DNA from: Pseudomonadota bacterium
GTDB taxonomy: Bacteria; Pseudomonadota; Gammaproteobacteria; Burkholderiales; Burkholderiaceae_B
Reading direction: 5' to 3'
NCBI GenBank assembly: GCA_023423975.1
Contig: JAFAEO010000026.1
Location: forward strand, 62,001-126,000
Length of the DNA: 64,000 nucleotides
Below the pieces are notes generated by a model. The model saw only the letters and a program-made list of their open reading frames with translations, searched no databases and was not told the origin of the DNA. This document shows, piece by piece, positions 43,598-52,441 of this stretch (position 1 is the stretch's first letter; every line of letters begins with the position of its first letter). The position numbers and the translations under genes were made by a program.

Positions 43598-44688
43598 TGC
43601 ATCTTGAACACACATTTCTCGCGACCCCGGACGCAGAGACCGCCGCGATCCACGCGCGCTGGCAACAGCACAGGCGCGTCATGCGTCGCCGCCGCTGCAT
43701 CGTGGCGGCACTGGCCCTGCTGGCACTGGTCGCCGCGCTTATCGATCTTTTCACCGGCAGTGCGGCGCTAACACCATCACAGGTTATACAGGGCTTGTGG
43801 AACCCGGATTCGCTGACAACGCCGATGCAGGTCGTGTTGTGGCAGGTCAGGCTGCCTGTGGCGCTTATGGCGCTGCTGGTGGGTGGGGCGCTGGCCCTGG
43901 CTGGCGCTGAGATGCAAACCATTTTGAATAATCCGCTGGCCGAGCCTTTCACGCTGGGTGTTTCGTCGTCTGCGGCACTGGGCGCAGCGCTGGCCATTGT
44001 GCTTGACTGGGGCGTGATTGGCAGCAACGCTAACTGGCTGGTGCCTGCCAATGCGTTTGTGTTCGCCTTGACTTCGCTTATGCTGCTGCAGTTTCTGGCG
44101 CAATGGCGCGGCGCCCAGGCGCAAACACTGGTGCTTTTCGGGATTGCCATCGGTTTTTCTGCCGGTGCATTGCTCTCGCTGTTGCAGTTTATGGCCAGCG
44201 AAGAAGCGCTTGCACAACTGGTGTTCTGGAGCATGGGCAGTCTTGCCCGCGCTGATTGGCAGAGTGTCGCCATTGTCGCGGCGACCCTGGCCGTGACCTT
44301 GCCTTTCTCGTGGCGTGCGGCCGGTCAACTGACGGCGCTGCGTCTGGGCGAGGAGCGTGCCCGCAGTTTTGGTATTGATGTATCCTCGTTGCGGCGTTGG
44401 GCGCTGGTGCGCATCAGCCTGCTTGCGGCCACTGCCGTGGCCTTTGTGGGGACGGTGGGATTTGTCGGTCTGGTCGCGCCGCATGTGGCCAGGATGATTG
44501 TCGGCGATGGGCATCGTTACCTGTTGCCAGCCAGTGTGCTGATTGGCGCCGCACTAGTTGCGCTGGCCTCTGTCGCCAGCAAATCATTGCTGCCGGGCAT
44601 CACGTTGCCGATAGGCATTGTGACGGCGCTGGTCGGCCTGCCGGTCTTTATGGGGCTGATCCTGCGTCGCAGCGGGGGAAAGGGATGA
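43597..44688 (+). CDS. FecCD-family ABC permease
   Basis: 363 residues with about nine to ten hydrophobic segments. 'LPVALMALLVGGALALAGAE' and 'MQTILNNPLAEPFTLGVSSS' are the FecCD/BtuC signature; 'GFVGLVAPHVARMIVGDGH' follows near the C-terminus. A single permease gene implies a homodimer. It overlaps both neighbours (TAATG and ATGA). Confidence 0.93.
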   Translation: MHLEHTFLATPDAETAAIHARWQQHRRVMRRRRCIVAALALLALVAALIDLFTGSAALTPSQVIQGLWNPDSLTTPMQVVLWQVRLPVALMALLVGGALALAGAEMQTILNNPLAEPFTLGVSSSAALGAALAIVLDWGVIGSNANWLVPANAFVFALTSLMLLQFLAQWRGAQAQTLVLFGIAIGFSAGALLSLLQFMASEEALAQLVFWSMGSLARADWQSVAIVAATLAVTLPFSWRAAGQLTALRLGEERARSFGIDVSSLRRWALVRISLLAATAVAFVGTVGFVGLVAPHVARMIVGDGHRYLLPASVLIGAALVALASVASKSLLPGITLPIGIVTALVGLPVFMGLILRRSGGKG

Positions 44689-45500
44689 ACGCCGGATTGA
44701 ATTTGCATATTGAAAACCTGGGTGTTCATTACCGACAGCGTACCGTGCTTTGTGGTGTTGACCTGCATGACATCCAGCCGGGTGAGCTGATCGCGCTGGT
44801 CGGCCCCAATGCAGCAGGCAAGTCTACGCTGCTCAAGGCGATTGCCGGTCTGGTGCCGGCCAGCGGGCAGATCCGTTATGGGCAAGATAACTGGTCTGGC
44901 GTGCCTGCAGCCAAGCGCGTAGCCCATATTGGCTTCATGCCCCAGACCTCTGCGGAAAGCAGCAACCTTACTGTACTTGAAGCCACGTTGGTGGCATTGC
45001 AGTGCGGGCGGACCGGCGCGCGTAAAGATGATGAATTGACTGCCTTGCGCGTTATAGAACATCTGGGTATTGGTGAACTGGCGCTGCGCGCGCTGCAGGA
45101 GTTGTCGGGAGGCCAGCGGCAACTGGCCGCGCTGGCCCAGGCCGTGGTGCGCGGCAGTCCGATCCTGTTGCTGGATGAACCGGTCAGCGCATTGGATCTG
45201 GCGTATCAATGGCAGGTGATGAATGTGGCGCGCCGCCTGGCCAATGAAGGCAGAATTGTTATTGTTGTATTGCACGATCTGGCGCTGGCCGCGCAATGGG
45301 CGGACCGCATGGCCATTTTGCATAACCAGCGCATACATGCGTTTGGCCATCCCAACGCCATTATCACCGATATCCTTCTGCGCGAGGTATGGGGCGTGCA
45401 GGCGCGCGTTCGTACCTGCGAGCAGGGCCGCCCGTTTGTACTTGTAGACGCTGTTGCGACCGATATGAATGGCTCACACCGTCAGACAACCACAGGATAA
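44685..45500 (+). CDS. ABC transporter ATPase for ferric siderophore
   Basis: 271 residues. Walker A 'GPNAAGKST', signature 'ELSGGQRQLAAL', Walker B 'ILLLDEP', and switch His in 'VVLHDL'. It powers the FecCD permease at the inner membrane. The ATG at 44685 overlaps the permease stop by four bases. Confidence 0.94.
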   Translation: MNAGLNLHIENLGVHYRQRTVLCGVDLHDIQPGELIALVGPNAAGKSTLLKAIAGLVPASGQIRYGQDNWSGVPAAKRVAHIGFMPQTSAESSNLTVLEATLVALQCGRTGARKDDELTALRVIEHLGIGELALRALQELSGGQRQLAALAQAVVRGSPILLLDEPVSALDLAYQWQVMNVARRLANEGRIVIVVLHDLALAAQWADRMAILHNQRIHAFGHPNAIITDILLREVWGVQARVRTCEQGRPFVLVDAVATDMNGSHRQTTTG

Positions 45501-45503
45501 TTC

Positions 45504-46634
45504 ATGATGAACGCTTTTTTGACGAGCACGACCGTCCAACTTGATAACGCCGAAAATGTACTGGGACAGGTCCTGACGCATCTGCGCGAACACGATCTTT
45601 TTGCCGTTCGGCGGGACAATACCTGGCAAGTGGACTATGCCGATGCAAAGATAACCTTCACCGTGCAGGCAGACAGCCTGCATGCACAGGTTGCAGCGCT
45701 TTCTGAGTCGGCGCTGTATGAAGGCAGAATGATGGTTTTTCATCATGTTCAGGAGTTTGGCAACTGCACACCGCAGGACATCCAATGGCAGGGTGACAAT
45801 GTGAGGCTTGAACGCCCTCCTGCCTTTCGCCTGATCACGGTCCAGGCTGTGTCCGAGGTTGGCCCGCATATGCGGCGCGTACGATTCGGCGCCGACGATC
45901 TGGCCCGCTATGACCGTGAGGACAATATCCATTGCAAGCTCATTTTTCCGCAACCCGGTGTAGTCGACCCCGAATGGCCCAATCTGGCTGCCAACGGTAT
46001 GCCGGATTTTCCCAAGGGTGACAAGCGCCTGGACATACGCACATATACGATCCGCCGCATCAGTGCGCCGCAGGGTTGGTTTGAAGTGGATTTTGTACTA
46101 CACGAGGACGCTGGACCGGGATCGCGCTGGGCGGCACAGGCAGCTGCGGGTCAGCAAATTGGTCTCTCAGGCCCCGGCGGGCGCACCGCCAGTGCTGCCG
46201 GCTGGATGTTGCTGGCCGGTGATGAGACTGCCTTGCCGGCCATTGCGCGCATCGGTGAGGCGCTACCGGCCGATACGACCGGTGTTGTGATGATCGAAGT
46301 GCAGACGCCGGCCGACCAGATCCCGCTGGCGATGCCAGCAGGGATGACGGTGCAATGGCTCCATCGGGCAAGCGAGCCGGCCGGTACAACAACATTGCTC
46401 AGTGATGCCATTCAAGTATGCCCTATTGCCACAGATGCAGACAGGTTCGTGTGGGTGGGGGCGGAATTTTCCACCGCCCAGACAGTACGCGCCTGGCTAC
46501 GTGACACCGTGGGCCTGGGAAGCAAGGAACAACTGGTTGTTGCATATTGGCGTCGCGGTCTGGACGAGACACAGATGAAAAGTGCGCCGGCAAGGCAGAC
46601 CGCCGAGCCACAAGGGACTCAGGCGGGCGCATGA
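45504..46634 (+). CDS. Siderophore-interacting (SIP) ferric reductase fused to DUF2218
   Basis: 376 residues in two parts. Residues about 1-95 match DUF2218 ('DYADAKITFTVQADSLHAQV'). From about 105 the SIP/ViuB flavoreductase follows: 'PHMRRVRFGADDLARY', FAD-binding 'RTYTIRR', 'LAGDETALPAIARIGEALPA' and 'VVAYWRRGLDE'. SIP proteins reduce the ferric siderophore in the cytosol to release iron. The DUF2218 fusion is less common than stand-alone SIP and may aid siderophore recognition. The stop overlaps the exporter start. Confidence 0.9.
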   Translation: MMNAFLTSTTVQLDNAENVLGQVLTHLREHDLFAVRRDNTWQVDYADAKITFTVQADSLHAQVAALSESALYEGRMMVFHHVQEFGNCTPQDIQWQGDNVRLERPPAFRLITVQAVSEVGPHMRRVRFGADDLARYDREDNIHCKLIFPQPGVVDPEWPNLAANGMPDFPKGDKRLDIRTYTIRRISAPQGWFEVDFVLHEDAGPGSRWAAQAAAGQQIGLSGPGGRTASAAGWMLLAGDETALPAIARIGEALPADTTGVVMIEVQTPADQIPLAMPAGMTVQWLHRASEPAGTTTLLSDAIQVCPIATDADRFVWVGAEFSTAQTVRAWLRDTVGLGSKEQLVVAYWRRGLDETQMKSAPARQTAEPQGTQAGA

Positions 46635-48037
46635 ACGAGTCCGCTGAAGACGGCTCGTCGCCTTTGCCTCCGCGGGGTAAGTTAGCAGCTACGGGCAAGC
46701 GGTGGCGGTGGTCCCGCATGACGCTGGATCTGGATCCGTTGATCCATTCGCCTGCCTTTCGCAGCCTGTATCTTGCCCGTTCCGTTTCCTTGCTGTCGAT
46801 TGCCATTTTAGCCGTCGCCGTTGCCTGGCAGGTGTATGCCATAAGCGGTTCGTCATTGCACGTGGCGGGTGTCAGCATTGGCCTGGCCGCGGGGTCGCTG
46901 CTCGGTCTGGTTTGGGGTGGGGCCCTGGCGGATCGGGGCGATCGCCGACGCATCATGATTTGGGGGCGTAGTGGTTATGTGGCGGTGGTCGTACTGCTTT
47001 GCGCTAACAGCCTGCGGGCAGAGCCGGGGCTGGCAGAAATCTACCTGGCAACGCTGCTGAGCGGGCTGACCAGTGGCATTAGCGCACCGGCATTGATGGC
47101 CGCCATGCCGCGCCTGGTGGCGCCGCATCAGTTGGCCGCAGCGGGCGCGCTTAATGCGCTGACGATGGAACTGAGCCGTCTGATCGGTCCGCTTATTGCG
47201 GGGGCGTTGCTGGCCCGATTCGGATTGGCCGCCTGTTTTATCGTGGTGCTGGTGGGCGCCGCACTGGTTCCCATCTTGCTTGCCCGCCTGCCGCGGGACC
47301 TGCTACGGCCAGATCCCCAGAGCGATCGGGCGCAGTCGGCCAAACCGCCGGTTTATGTGCAATGGCGCGACGGCCTGCGCTATGTGCGACACAACCGGAT
47401 CATTGCCTGTTTACTGGGGCTGGACCTGGTCATGATGCTGTTTGCCAGTGTGCATGTATTGATGCCGCAATTGGCCAGGGAGGTACTGCAAGGCGGGCCG
47501 CAAATGGTTGGTTATCTGTATGCAGCGCCGGCCTGTGGCGCCTTGCTGGTGGCGATCACCTCTGGCTGGACGCGCCAGTTGGCCCGCCCAGGGCGGCTGG
47601 TGGTGGTGTGCGCGCTGCTCTGGGGCATGGCGATTGCATTTACCGGTGTGGCCGCTGGCGGCCTGACGCAGGGCCTGCCGTGGGGCGTGTGGCCCATACT
47701 GGTGTTTCTTGCCATGGCCGGCATGGCCGATACGGCATCTGATATTGTTCGTGGCGCATTGCTGCAGATACATACGCCGGACGCCTTGCGCGGTCGTGTT
47801 TCCGGCTTGTGGCTTTTGCAGGGTTACCTGGGGCCAGCGCTGGGCGGCTTGCAGGCTGGCTCCCTGGCCAGCTTGTGGTCACCGGGCCGTGCGCTGGTGA
47901 TCGGCGGCTCGGCCTGTGCACTGGCGGTTGGGATGTTTTTCAGTGTTTCCAAGACAGGCTTACGCCAATCGTTATGGCAAGCGGATATCAAAACCGGAAC
48001 TGAACCCGAGCCCCGTGAACCGGGTCAAACGTCATAG
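46631..48037 (+). CDS. EntS-like MFS exporter in the siderophore locus
   Basis: 468 residues, about twelve transmembrane segments. 'SPAFRSLYLARSVSLLSIAI' and 'GGALADRGDRRRIMIWGRSG' are typical of the EntS/MdfA-like MFS branch; a hydrophilic N-terminal extension of about 35 residues precedes the first helix. In enterobacteria EntS exports the siderophore. No biosynthesis gene is in the window, so it may export recycled siderophore or one made elsewhere. ATGA overlap with the SIP gene. Confidence 0.88.
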   Translation: MNESAEDGSSPLPPRGKLAATGKRWRWSRMTLDLDPLIHSPAFRSLYLARSVSLLSIAILAVAVAWQVYAISGSSLHVAGVSIGLAAGSLLGLVWGGALADRGDRRRIMIWGRSGYVAVVVLLCANSLRAEPGLAEIYLATLLSGLTSGISAPALMAAMPRLVAPHQLAAAGALNALTMELSRLIGPLIAGALLARFGLAACFIVVLVGAALVPILLARLPRDLLRPDPQSDRAQSAKPPVYVQWRDGLRYVRHNRIIACLLGLDLVMMLFASVHVLMPQLAREVLQGGPQMVGYLYAAPACGALLVAITSGWTRQLARPGRLVVVCALLWGMAIAFTGVAAGGLTQGLPWGVWPILVFLAMAGMADTASDIVRGALLQIHTPDALRGRVSGLWLLQGYLGPALGGLQAGSLASLWSPGRALVIGGSACALAVGMFFSVSKTGLRQSLWQADIKTGTEPEPREPGQTS

Positions 48038-48090
48038 CAAGACGTGTTTTGAGCGAAGCCCGGTCAGGACGTGACGGGATAGATAGTGTG

Positions 48091-48708
48091 CTAGGTCGCC
48101 TGCGGTTTTTCCGGATCGGGCAGGCCGGTACTGGCAATCACCGCTGATTTGAGCGACTCGATCCATGCCTGATCGTTCACCGACTGCGCAAGAAAACCCG
48201 CACCAACCATGGCTGCAAAAAGTACCTGAATGTCCTGTTCTGACATGGCCGTTTTTCCGTCCGGTGGCGTGGCCTGCAGGGCTGCAGCGCGAAAGTGCTT
48301 GTATAGCTCTTCTGTGTGCGAGCCATACAGGTCGACTGTTTCGGCGCCCGTCGCCTCGTGGTTGACATGCGGTGCAAAGGCAAGAATGGGGCAGGTTTGG
48401 CCCGCCTGTTTTTTTCTGAAATACTGCTGGATCAGCACCTGCAGACCGCCGTGTTCTGCTTCCCGGTTGGTATCGCAGGTTTGCTTCCATCTTTCCGAGG
48501 ACTGCGCAAACACGGTGGATAACACTTCGTTGACCAGCGCCTCTTTTGATGCAAAGTGCCGGTAGAAGCCACCTGCGGTCAGGCCGACCGCAGTCATGAC
48601 ATCTGTAATGGATACATTGTTCACGCCGCGCTCACGAAACAGCCGGCTGGCTGCCTTGAGAATTTCGGCGCGATTCTGTTCGGCTTGTTGCCTGGACGAG
48701 CGGCCCAT
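48091..48708 (-). CDS. TetR-family repressor
   Basis: 205 residues. N-terminal HTH 'ITDVMTAVGLTAGGFYRHFA' and a TetR_C-like ligand domain with Cys in 'QTCPILAF'. ATG 48708 has GAGGAAGG at good spacing. It is divergent from the MFS gene at 49035; two inverted repeats in that gap are candidate operators. Confidence 0.9.
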   Translation of the reverse strand: MGRSSRQQAEQNRAEILKAASRLFRERGVNNVSITDVMTAVGLTAGGFYRHFASKEALVNEVLSTVFAQSSERWKQTCDTNREAEHGGLQVLIQQYFRKKQAGQTCPILAFAPHVNHEATGAETVDLYGSHTEELYKHFRAAALQATPPDGKTAMSEQDIQVLFAAMVGAGFLAQSVNDQAWIESLKSAVIASTGLPDPEKPQAT

Positions 48709-48854
48709 AACCCTTCCTCTTAAATACAAATGAAATGATGCGGTATGATCGAGCTGGCACTCACGCCAACATTTATGTCGCCATGTGAAGCAGTAAGATC
48801 GTTCGCCTGGCTCGTTGCGGCACGGTATTGATCAAAACGCTGCACCTGGCCATA

Positions 48855-48870
48855 TTGTAATAGATTACAA
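48855..48870. repeat. Inverted repeat, candidate TetR operator
   Basis: TTGTAAT (48855-48861), AG, ATTACAA (48864-48870). Short, AT-rich and in the divergent tetR-MFS gap, as TetR operators usually are. Confidence 0.6.
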
Positions 48871-48970
48871 GAGACCGCTATTTATTATCCCGCAAGCGCA
48901 GCGTACTGTGCCGCAAAACATACAAAAATTTCATCAAGTGAAGCGAGGTCTGCTGATATGATGATATTCG

Positions 48971-49004
48971 TTGAACCCCATAATAGATTTTGTATATAAT
49001 CTAT
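48971..49004 (+). promoter_or_regulatory. Promoter of the MFS gene with overlapping inverted repeat
   Basis: TTGAAC (48971-48976), 18 bases, TATAAT (48995-49000). ATAGATT (48983-48989) and AATCTAT (48998-49004) form an inverted repeat across the -10, a second candidate operator. Confidence 0.65.
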
Positions 49005-49034
49005 TTTACTGAACACTCTGGCAACAGGCTCATT

Positions 49035-50282
49035 ATGTCTTCGGCTCCCGCGCAAACCCGACCGCTTTCTGCATGGCAAATTCTGATCTGCGGGGGCATG
49101 ATCGTCACCTTTTCCATGGGTGTGCGGCACGGCTTTGGCTTGTGGATGCAGCCCGTTATCCAGGCCAACGACTGGGGGCGCGAGACTTTTTCCTTTGCCA
49201 TTGCCATTCAGAATCTGGTTTGGGGAATCACGGGTGTGTTTGCCGGCATGGTGGCGGACCGCTTCGGAGCATTTAAAGTCGTTATTGCAGGTGCTCTTCT
49301 GTATGCGCTGGGTCTGCTGGGGATGGCCTACACCACTTCACCGCTTACGTTTACGCTCACCACAGGCGTGCTGCTTGGCACGGCCCAGGCCGGCACCACT
49401 TATGCGGTGATTTTCGGGGTCATCGGCCGCAATATCCCGGTCAGTCGACGCTCGTGGGCCATGGGCGTGGCAGCGGCGGCAGGTTCCTTTGGCCAGTTCC
49501 TGATGTTGCCCACAGAGAACATACTCATCAATTCCTTTGGCTGGCAACAAGCGCTGGTCGTTTTAAGCTGTGCGGTATTGATGATTGTGCCGCTGGCTTT
49601 CGGGTTGCGTGAGAAGAACATGAACGTTGCTGCCGCCGGGCAGTCTTCAGCATCGGGCATGGCCAGTCAGCAAGGTATTATCCAGGCCATCCGTGAAGCA
49701 TTCGCCTATCCCAGTTTCCGTCTGCTGGTGCTGGGTTATTTCGTTTGCGGTTTCCAGGTAGTCTTCATCGGTGTTCACATGCCCAGCTATCTGAAAGATG
49801 AAGGCCTGAACGCCGAAGTGGCCAGCTATGCGCTGGCGCTGATCGGCCTGTTCAATGTGTTTGGCACGTATCTGGTTGGCTCGCTTGGTCAGGTGTGGCC
49901 CAAGCGCTATCTGCTGGCTTTTATCTACTCGGCACGCGGGGTGGCTATTATCCTGTTTCTGGTTGCGCCCATTTCCGCGACCAGCGTGTATATTTTCTCT
50001 GCGGTCATGGGTTTGCTGTGGCTGTCTACGGTGCCGGCCACCAATGCCATCATTGCCCAGATTTTTGGCGTTAGGCATTTTTCCATGCTGGGCGGCTTTG
50101 TCTTCTTCAGTCACCAGATAGGCTCGTTCCTGGGCGTGTGGCTGGGCGGCAAACTGTATGACATCTATGGCAGTTATGATGTGGTCTGGTATCTTGCCAT
50201 CGCGCTAAGTGTGTTCGCAACATTGATGAACCTGCCAATCAACGAAAACGCAATAGATCGCAAGCGCACGGCAATGGCATAA
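49035..50282 (+). CDS. MFS transporter (monocarboxylate/oxalate-type)
   Basis: 415 residues, about twelve transmembrane helices. 'FSMGVRHGFGLWMQPVIQAN' and 'GVFAGMVADRFGAFKV' place it in the MCT/OFA-like MFS group that moves small carboxylates. ATG 49035 fits the family start. It lies across from a TetR gene with a good promoter between them, so it is probably derepressed by a ligand. Substrate unknown. Confidence 0.88.
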   Translation: MSSAPAQTRPLSAWQILICGGMIVTFSMGVRHGFGLWMQPVIQANDWGRETFSFAIAIQNLVWGITGVFAGMVADRFGAFKVVIAGALLYALGLLGMAYTTSPLTFTLTTGVLLGTAQAGTTYAVIFGVIGRNIPVSRRSWAMGVAAAAGSFGQFLMLPTENILINSFGWQQALVVLSCAVLMIVPLAFGLREKNMNVAAAGQSSASGMASQQGIIQAIREAFAYPSFRLLVLGYFVCGFQVVFIGVHMPSYLKDEGLNAEVASYALALIGLFNVFGTYLVGSLGQVWPKRYLLAFIYSARGVAIILFLVAPISATSVYIFSAVMGLLWLSTVPATNAIIAQIFGVRHFSMLGGFVFFSHQIGSFLGVWLGGKLYDIYGSYDVVWYLAIALSVFATLMNLPINENAIDRKRTAMA

Positions 50283-50301
50283 GCTTGCGGCGCTTGCGCT
50301 G

Positions 50302-50889
50302 CTACGGCGCAGGCGTGTAGTGCCGGTATTTGTGCCTGTATTTGCGCCATAGCGTCGCAGCTGCATGCACACCTTTGCGGCCTTGGATAGCCAGGACGCC
50401 TGTGGTGATCAGCATTGCCGCCATATGTACACCTGCAGCAGCAGATGCAAGCAGAATAGAACCGCTGGCGGTAATCTGGCCAGCAGGTGATCCTGTCATG
50501 CACAGCGGCATAAAGGCCGGTACCAGCATCAGTCCCGTACCGTGCAGGGTAGACACGATAAGTGACCAAAGTGCCAGCCCTGCGTGGCTTGCCGGTGCCG
50601 CCATTATTGGCAGCGTTTTTCTGCCGATGCAATGGATGCCACCAAGGACAAGTAACAGGCCCATCGCAATCGCCAGTACGACGCGGTTCATGGACAGCCC
50701 ATACACAACCGCAGCCGCCACCAGCCCCAGCGAGGCCATATGGCCGATTGCAATGGGAATCAAGGCCGGTATCGCCCGCCTTTTGTCATGGCAAGCCAGC
50801 GCTGCGGCAAAGACCCAGCCCGAAGCCGGATTCACCCCATGCAGCGCGCCCGCTGCGGCGACGGCCAGCCACGGCCAAAGGTCTTGCAT
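50302..50889 (-). CDS. Uncharacterised polytopic membrane protein
   Basis: 195 residues with about five to six hydrophobic segments. 'GALHGVNPASGWVFAAALAC' followed by 'RAIPALIPIAIGHMAS' weakly recalls the UreH/NicO transporter fold with conserved His, but no metal motif is complete. ATG 50889 has GGAGG six bases upstream. Last gene of a four-gene minus-strand cluster. Convergent with the MFS gene. Confidence 0.75.
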   Translation of the reverse strand: MQDLWPWLAVAAAGALHGVNPASGWVFAAALACHDKRRAIPALIPIAIGHMASLGLVAAAVVYGLSMNRVVLAIAMGLLLVLGGIHCIGRKTLPIMAAPASHAGLALWSLIVSTLHGTGLMLVPAFMPLCMTGSPAGQITASGSILLASAAAGVHMAAMLITTGVLAIQGRKGVHAAATLWRKYRHKYRHYTPAP

Positions 50890-50908
50890 CTGCGCCTCCG
50901 ATTCTGGC

Positions 50909-51682
50909 TCAGGTCGCAGTATGACAGCATGACGCCATACCCGGCTCGGATACGTTATAGCGATCATGGTGGCGAACCCATTCCATTTTGTTGGGCACAT
51001 CACGCTCGTTTCTGCCGATGGGCGTCAGATCGATCATGCTGTAGGCACCCATCATCACTTCCACGCCCCGGCTGTAAGTGGAATAGGTATGAAAAATATT
51101 ATTATCGTCATCTTTATAAAAGACGCTGACACCGGGGGCCTCTACATCGGGGAAATATTGGTCGCAGTAGTTGTAGTGCACTTTACCTGTGGCGTGTTGA
51201 TCTGGCAGGAAACTGACGCCGTAATCGTAGTTAAATTCACTCTCGTTGGACGAGACCCAGTTAAACTGCCATCCCATTCGCTGGCGGAAGCGTTCAATCG
51301 TCGCTATCGGCGCGCGTGAAATGGCCACGAATGCAATATCGCGTTGTGCCAGATGCGCTGTCATGCCGTCCACGTGATCGGCCATGTAGGAGCAGCTTGG
51401 ACAACCCTGTTCCCAGTCTGGCGCGAACATGAAGTGCTGAACGATTAATTGATGATGTTTGCCAAACAGGGCTGATAGGCTTCTTGGCCCTTCGGGTGTA
51501 TCGAAAAGGTAATCCTTGTCGACCTGTTCCCATGGCAAGGTGCGGCGATCGCTTGCGATACGGTCGCGCAGGTGGGTCAGCTCCCGTTCGCGCGCCAGCA
51601 ATTGCTTGCGGGCAGCGATCCAGTCATCATGAGTGACCACCGCATGGCGATCGGCTGTGGTTTTTGTATAAGACATATTCAT
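50909..51682 (-). CDS. DUF899 thioredoxin-like protein
   Basis: 257 residues. DUF899 pattern 'WIAARKQLLARERELTHLRD', 'LIVQHFMFAPDWEQGCPSCS' with a CxxC pair, then 'YGVSFLPDQHATGKVHYNY'. These proteins have a thioredoxin-like fold and lack a signal peptide, so cytosolic; the reaction is unknown. AGGGAG lies ahead of the ATG. Cotranscribed with its neighbours by spacing (19 bases to the membrane gene). Confidence 0.9.
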   Translation of the reverse strand: MNMSYTKTTADRHAVVTHDDWIAARKQLLARERELTHLRDRIASDRRTLPWEQVDKDYLFDTPEGPRSLSALFGKHHQLIVQHFMFAPDWEQGCPSCSYMADHVDGMTAHLAQRDIAFVAISRAPIATIERFRQRMGWQFNWVSSNESEFNYDYGVSFLPDQHATGKVHYNYCDQYFPDVEAPGVSVFYKDDDNNIFHTYSTYSRGVEVMMGAYSMIDLTPIGRNERDVPNKMEWVRHHDRYNVSEPGMASCCHTAT

Positions 51683-51729
51683 TACGTGCTCCCTGACTCG
51701 TCGAGTCATTCTGGCTAATGCAATTGCAA

Positions 51730-52395
51730 TTATTTCGGACGTCGTACGGCGCGCACTTTTCCGCTGGCGCCACCTCCGCAGTAGAAAAGATCGGCGCCGT
51801 CAGACTCGAGTCCGCTAACGCCGGTGCCTGCCGGCATGATCAATTGCTCCAGCACTGCGCCACTGTCGGGATCGATCCGGCGTATGTCGCTTTCATCTGC
51901 CTCCCATGTACCGTGCCAGAGCTCGCTGTCAACCCAGGTTACGCCGGTGACGAAACGATCGGAAACGATGGTGCGGATGACGGCGCCGGTCTCAGGGTTG
52001 ATCTGAACGATCGTGCGATTGCGGTATTGTCCTACCCACAGGCTGCCCTCGGCCCAGGCCAGGCCTGAATCATTGCCGTGCCCAGGCGCCGGAATGGTCG
52101 CCAGCACGCTGCCGTCGGCCGGATCAATTTTGTTGATCTGCTCACCGGTAATCTGATACAGATAGGTGCCGTCAAATGCCGTGCCTGCATCGCAGGTGCA
52201 CGCCAGTTTACGTGTGACCTGTTGCTGCGCCGGATCGAACGCAAGGAGGCTGGATCCGGTAGCGGCCCAGACGTGGTGTCCGTCAAAGGTCACGCCGTGA
52301 ATGGTATCGGCATCCGGAAAGGGTCCATATTCCTGCACGATTTGCGCGAGGCTGGAGGTTGTCGCGGCTACGTCTGCGTTTGCTGAGTGCTTCAT
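51730..52395 (-). CDS. YncE/Vgb-like beta-propeller protein
   Basis: 221 residues, with repeated blade motifs: 'IHGVTFDGHHVWAATGSSLL', 'GTAFDGTYLYQITGEQINKI', 'LAWAEGSLWVGQYRNRTIVQ', 'VTWVDSELWHGTW', 'SGLESDGADLFYCGGGASGK'. About six to seven short blades. No signal peptide, unlike many periplasmic propellers. GGGAGA ahead of ATG 52395. Function unknown; probable ligand-binding or glutaminyl-cyclase-like scaffold without catalytic evidence. Confidence 0.82.
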   Translation of the reverse strand: MKHSANADVAATTSSLAQIVQEYGPFPDADTIHGVTFDGHHVWAATGSSLLAFDPAQQQVTRKLACTCDAGTAFDGTYLYQITGEQINKIDPADGSVLATIPAPGHGNDSGLAWAEGSLWVGQYRNRTIVQINPETGAVIRTIVSDRFVTGVTWVDSELWHGTWEADESDIRRIDPDSGAVLEQLIMPAGTGVSGLESDGADLFYCGGGASGKVRAVRRPK

Positions 52396-52441
52396 GTCTG
52401 TCTCCCGTTGTCGTACCGCAAGGTGGTACGTTAAGGTCATT

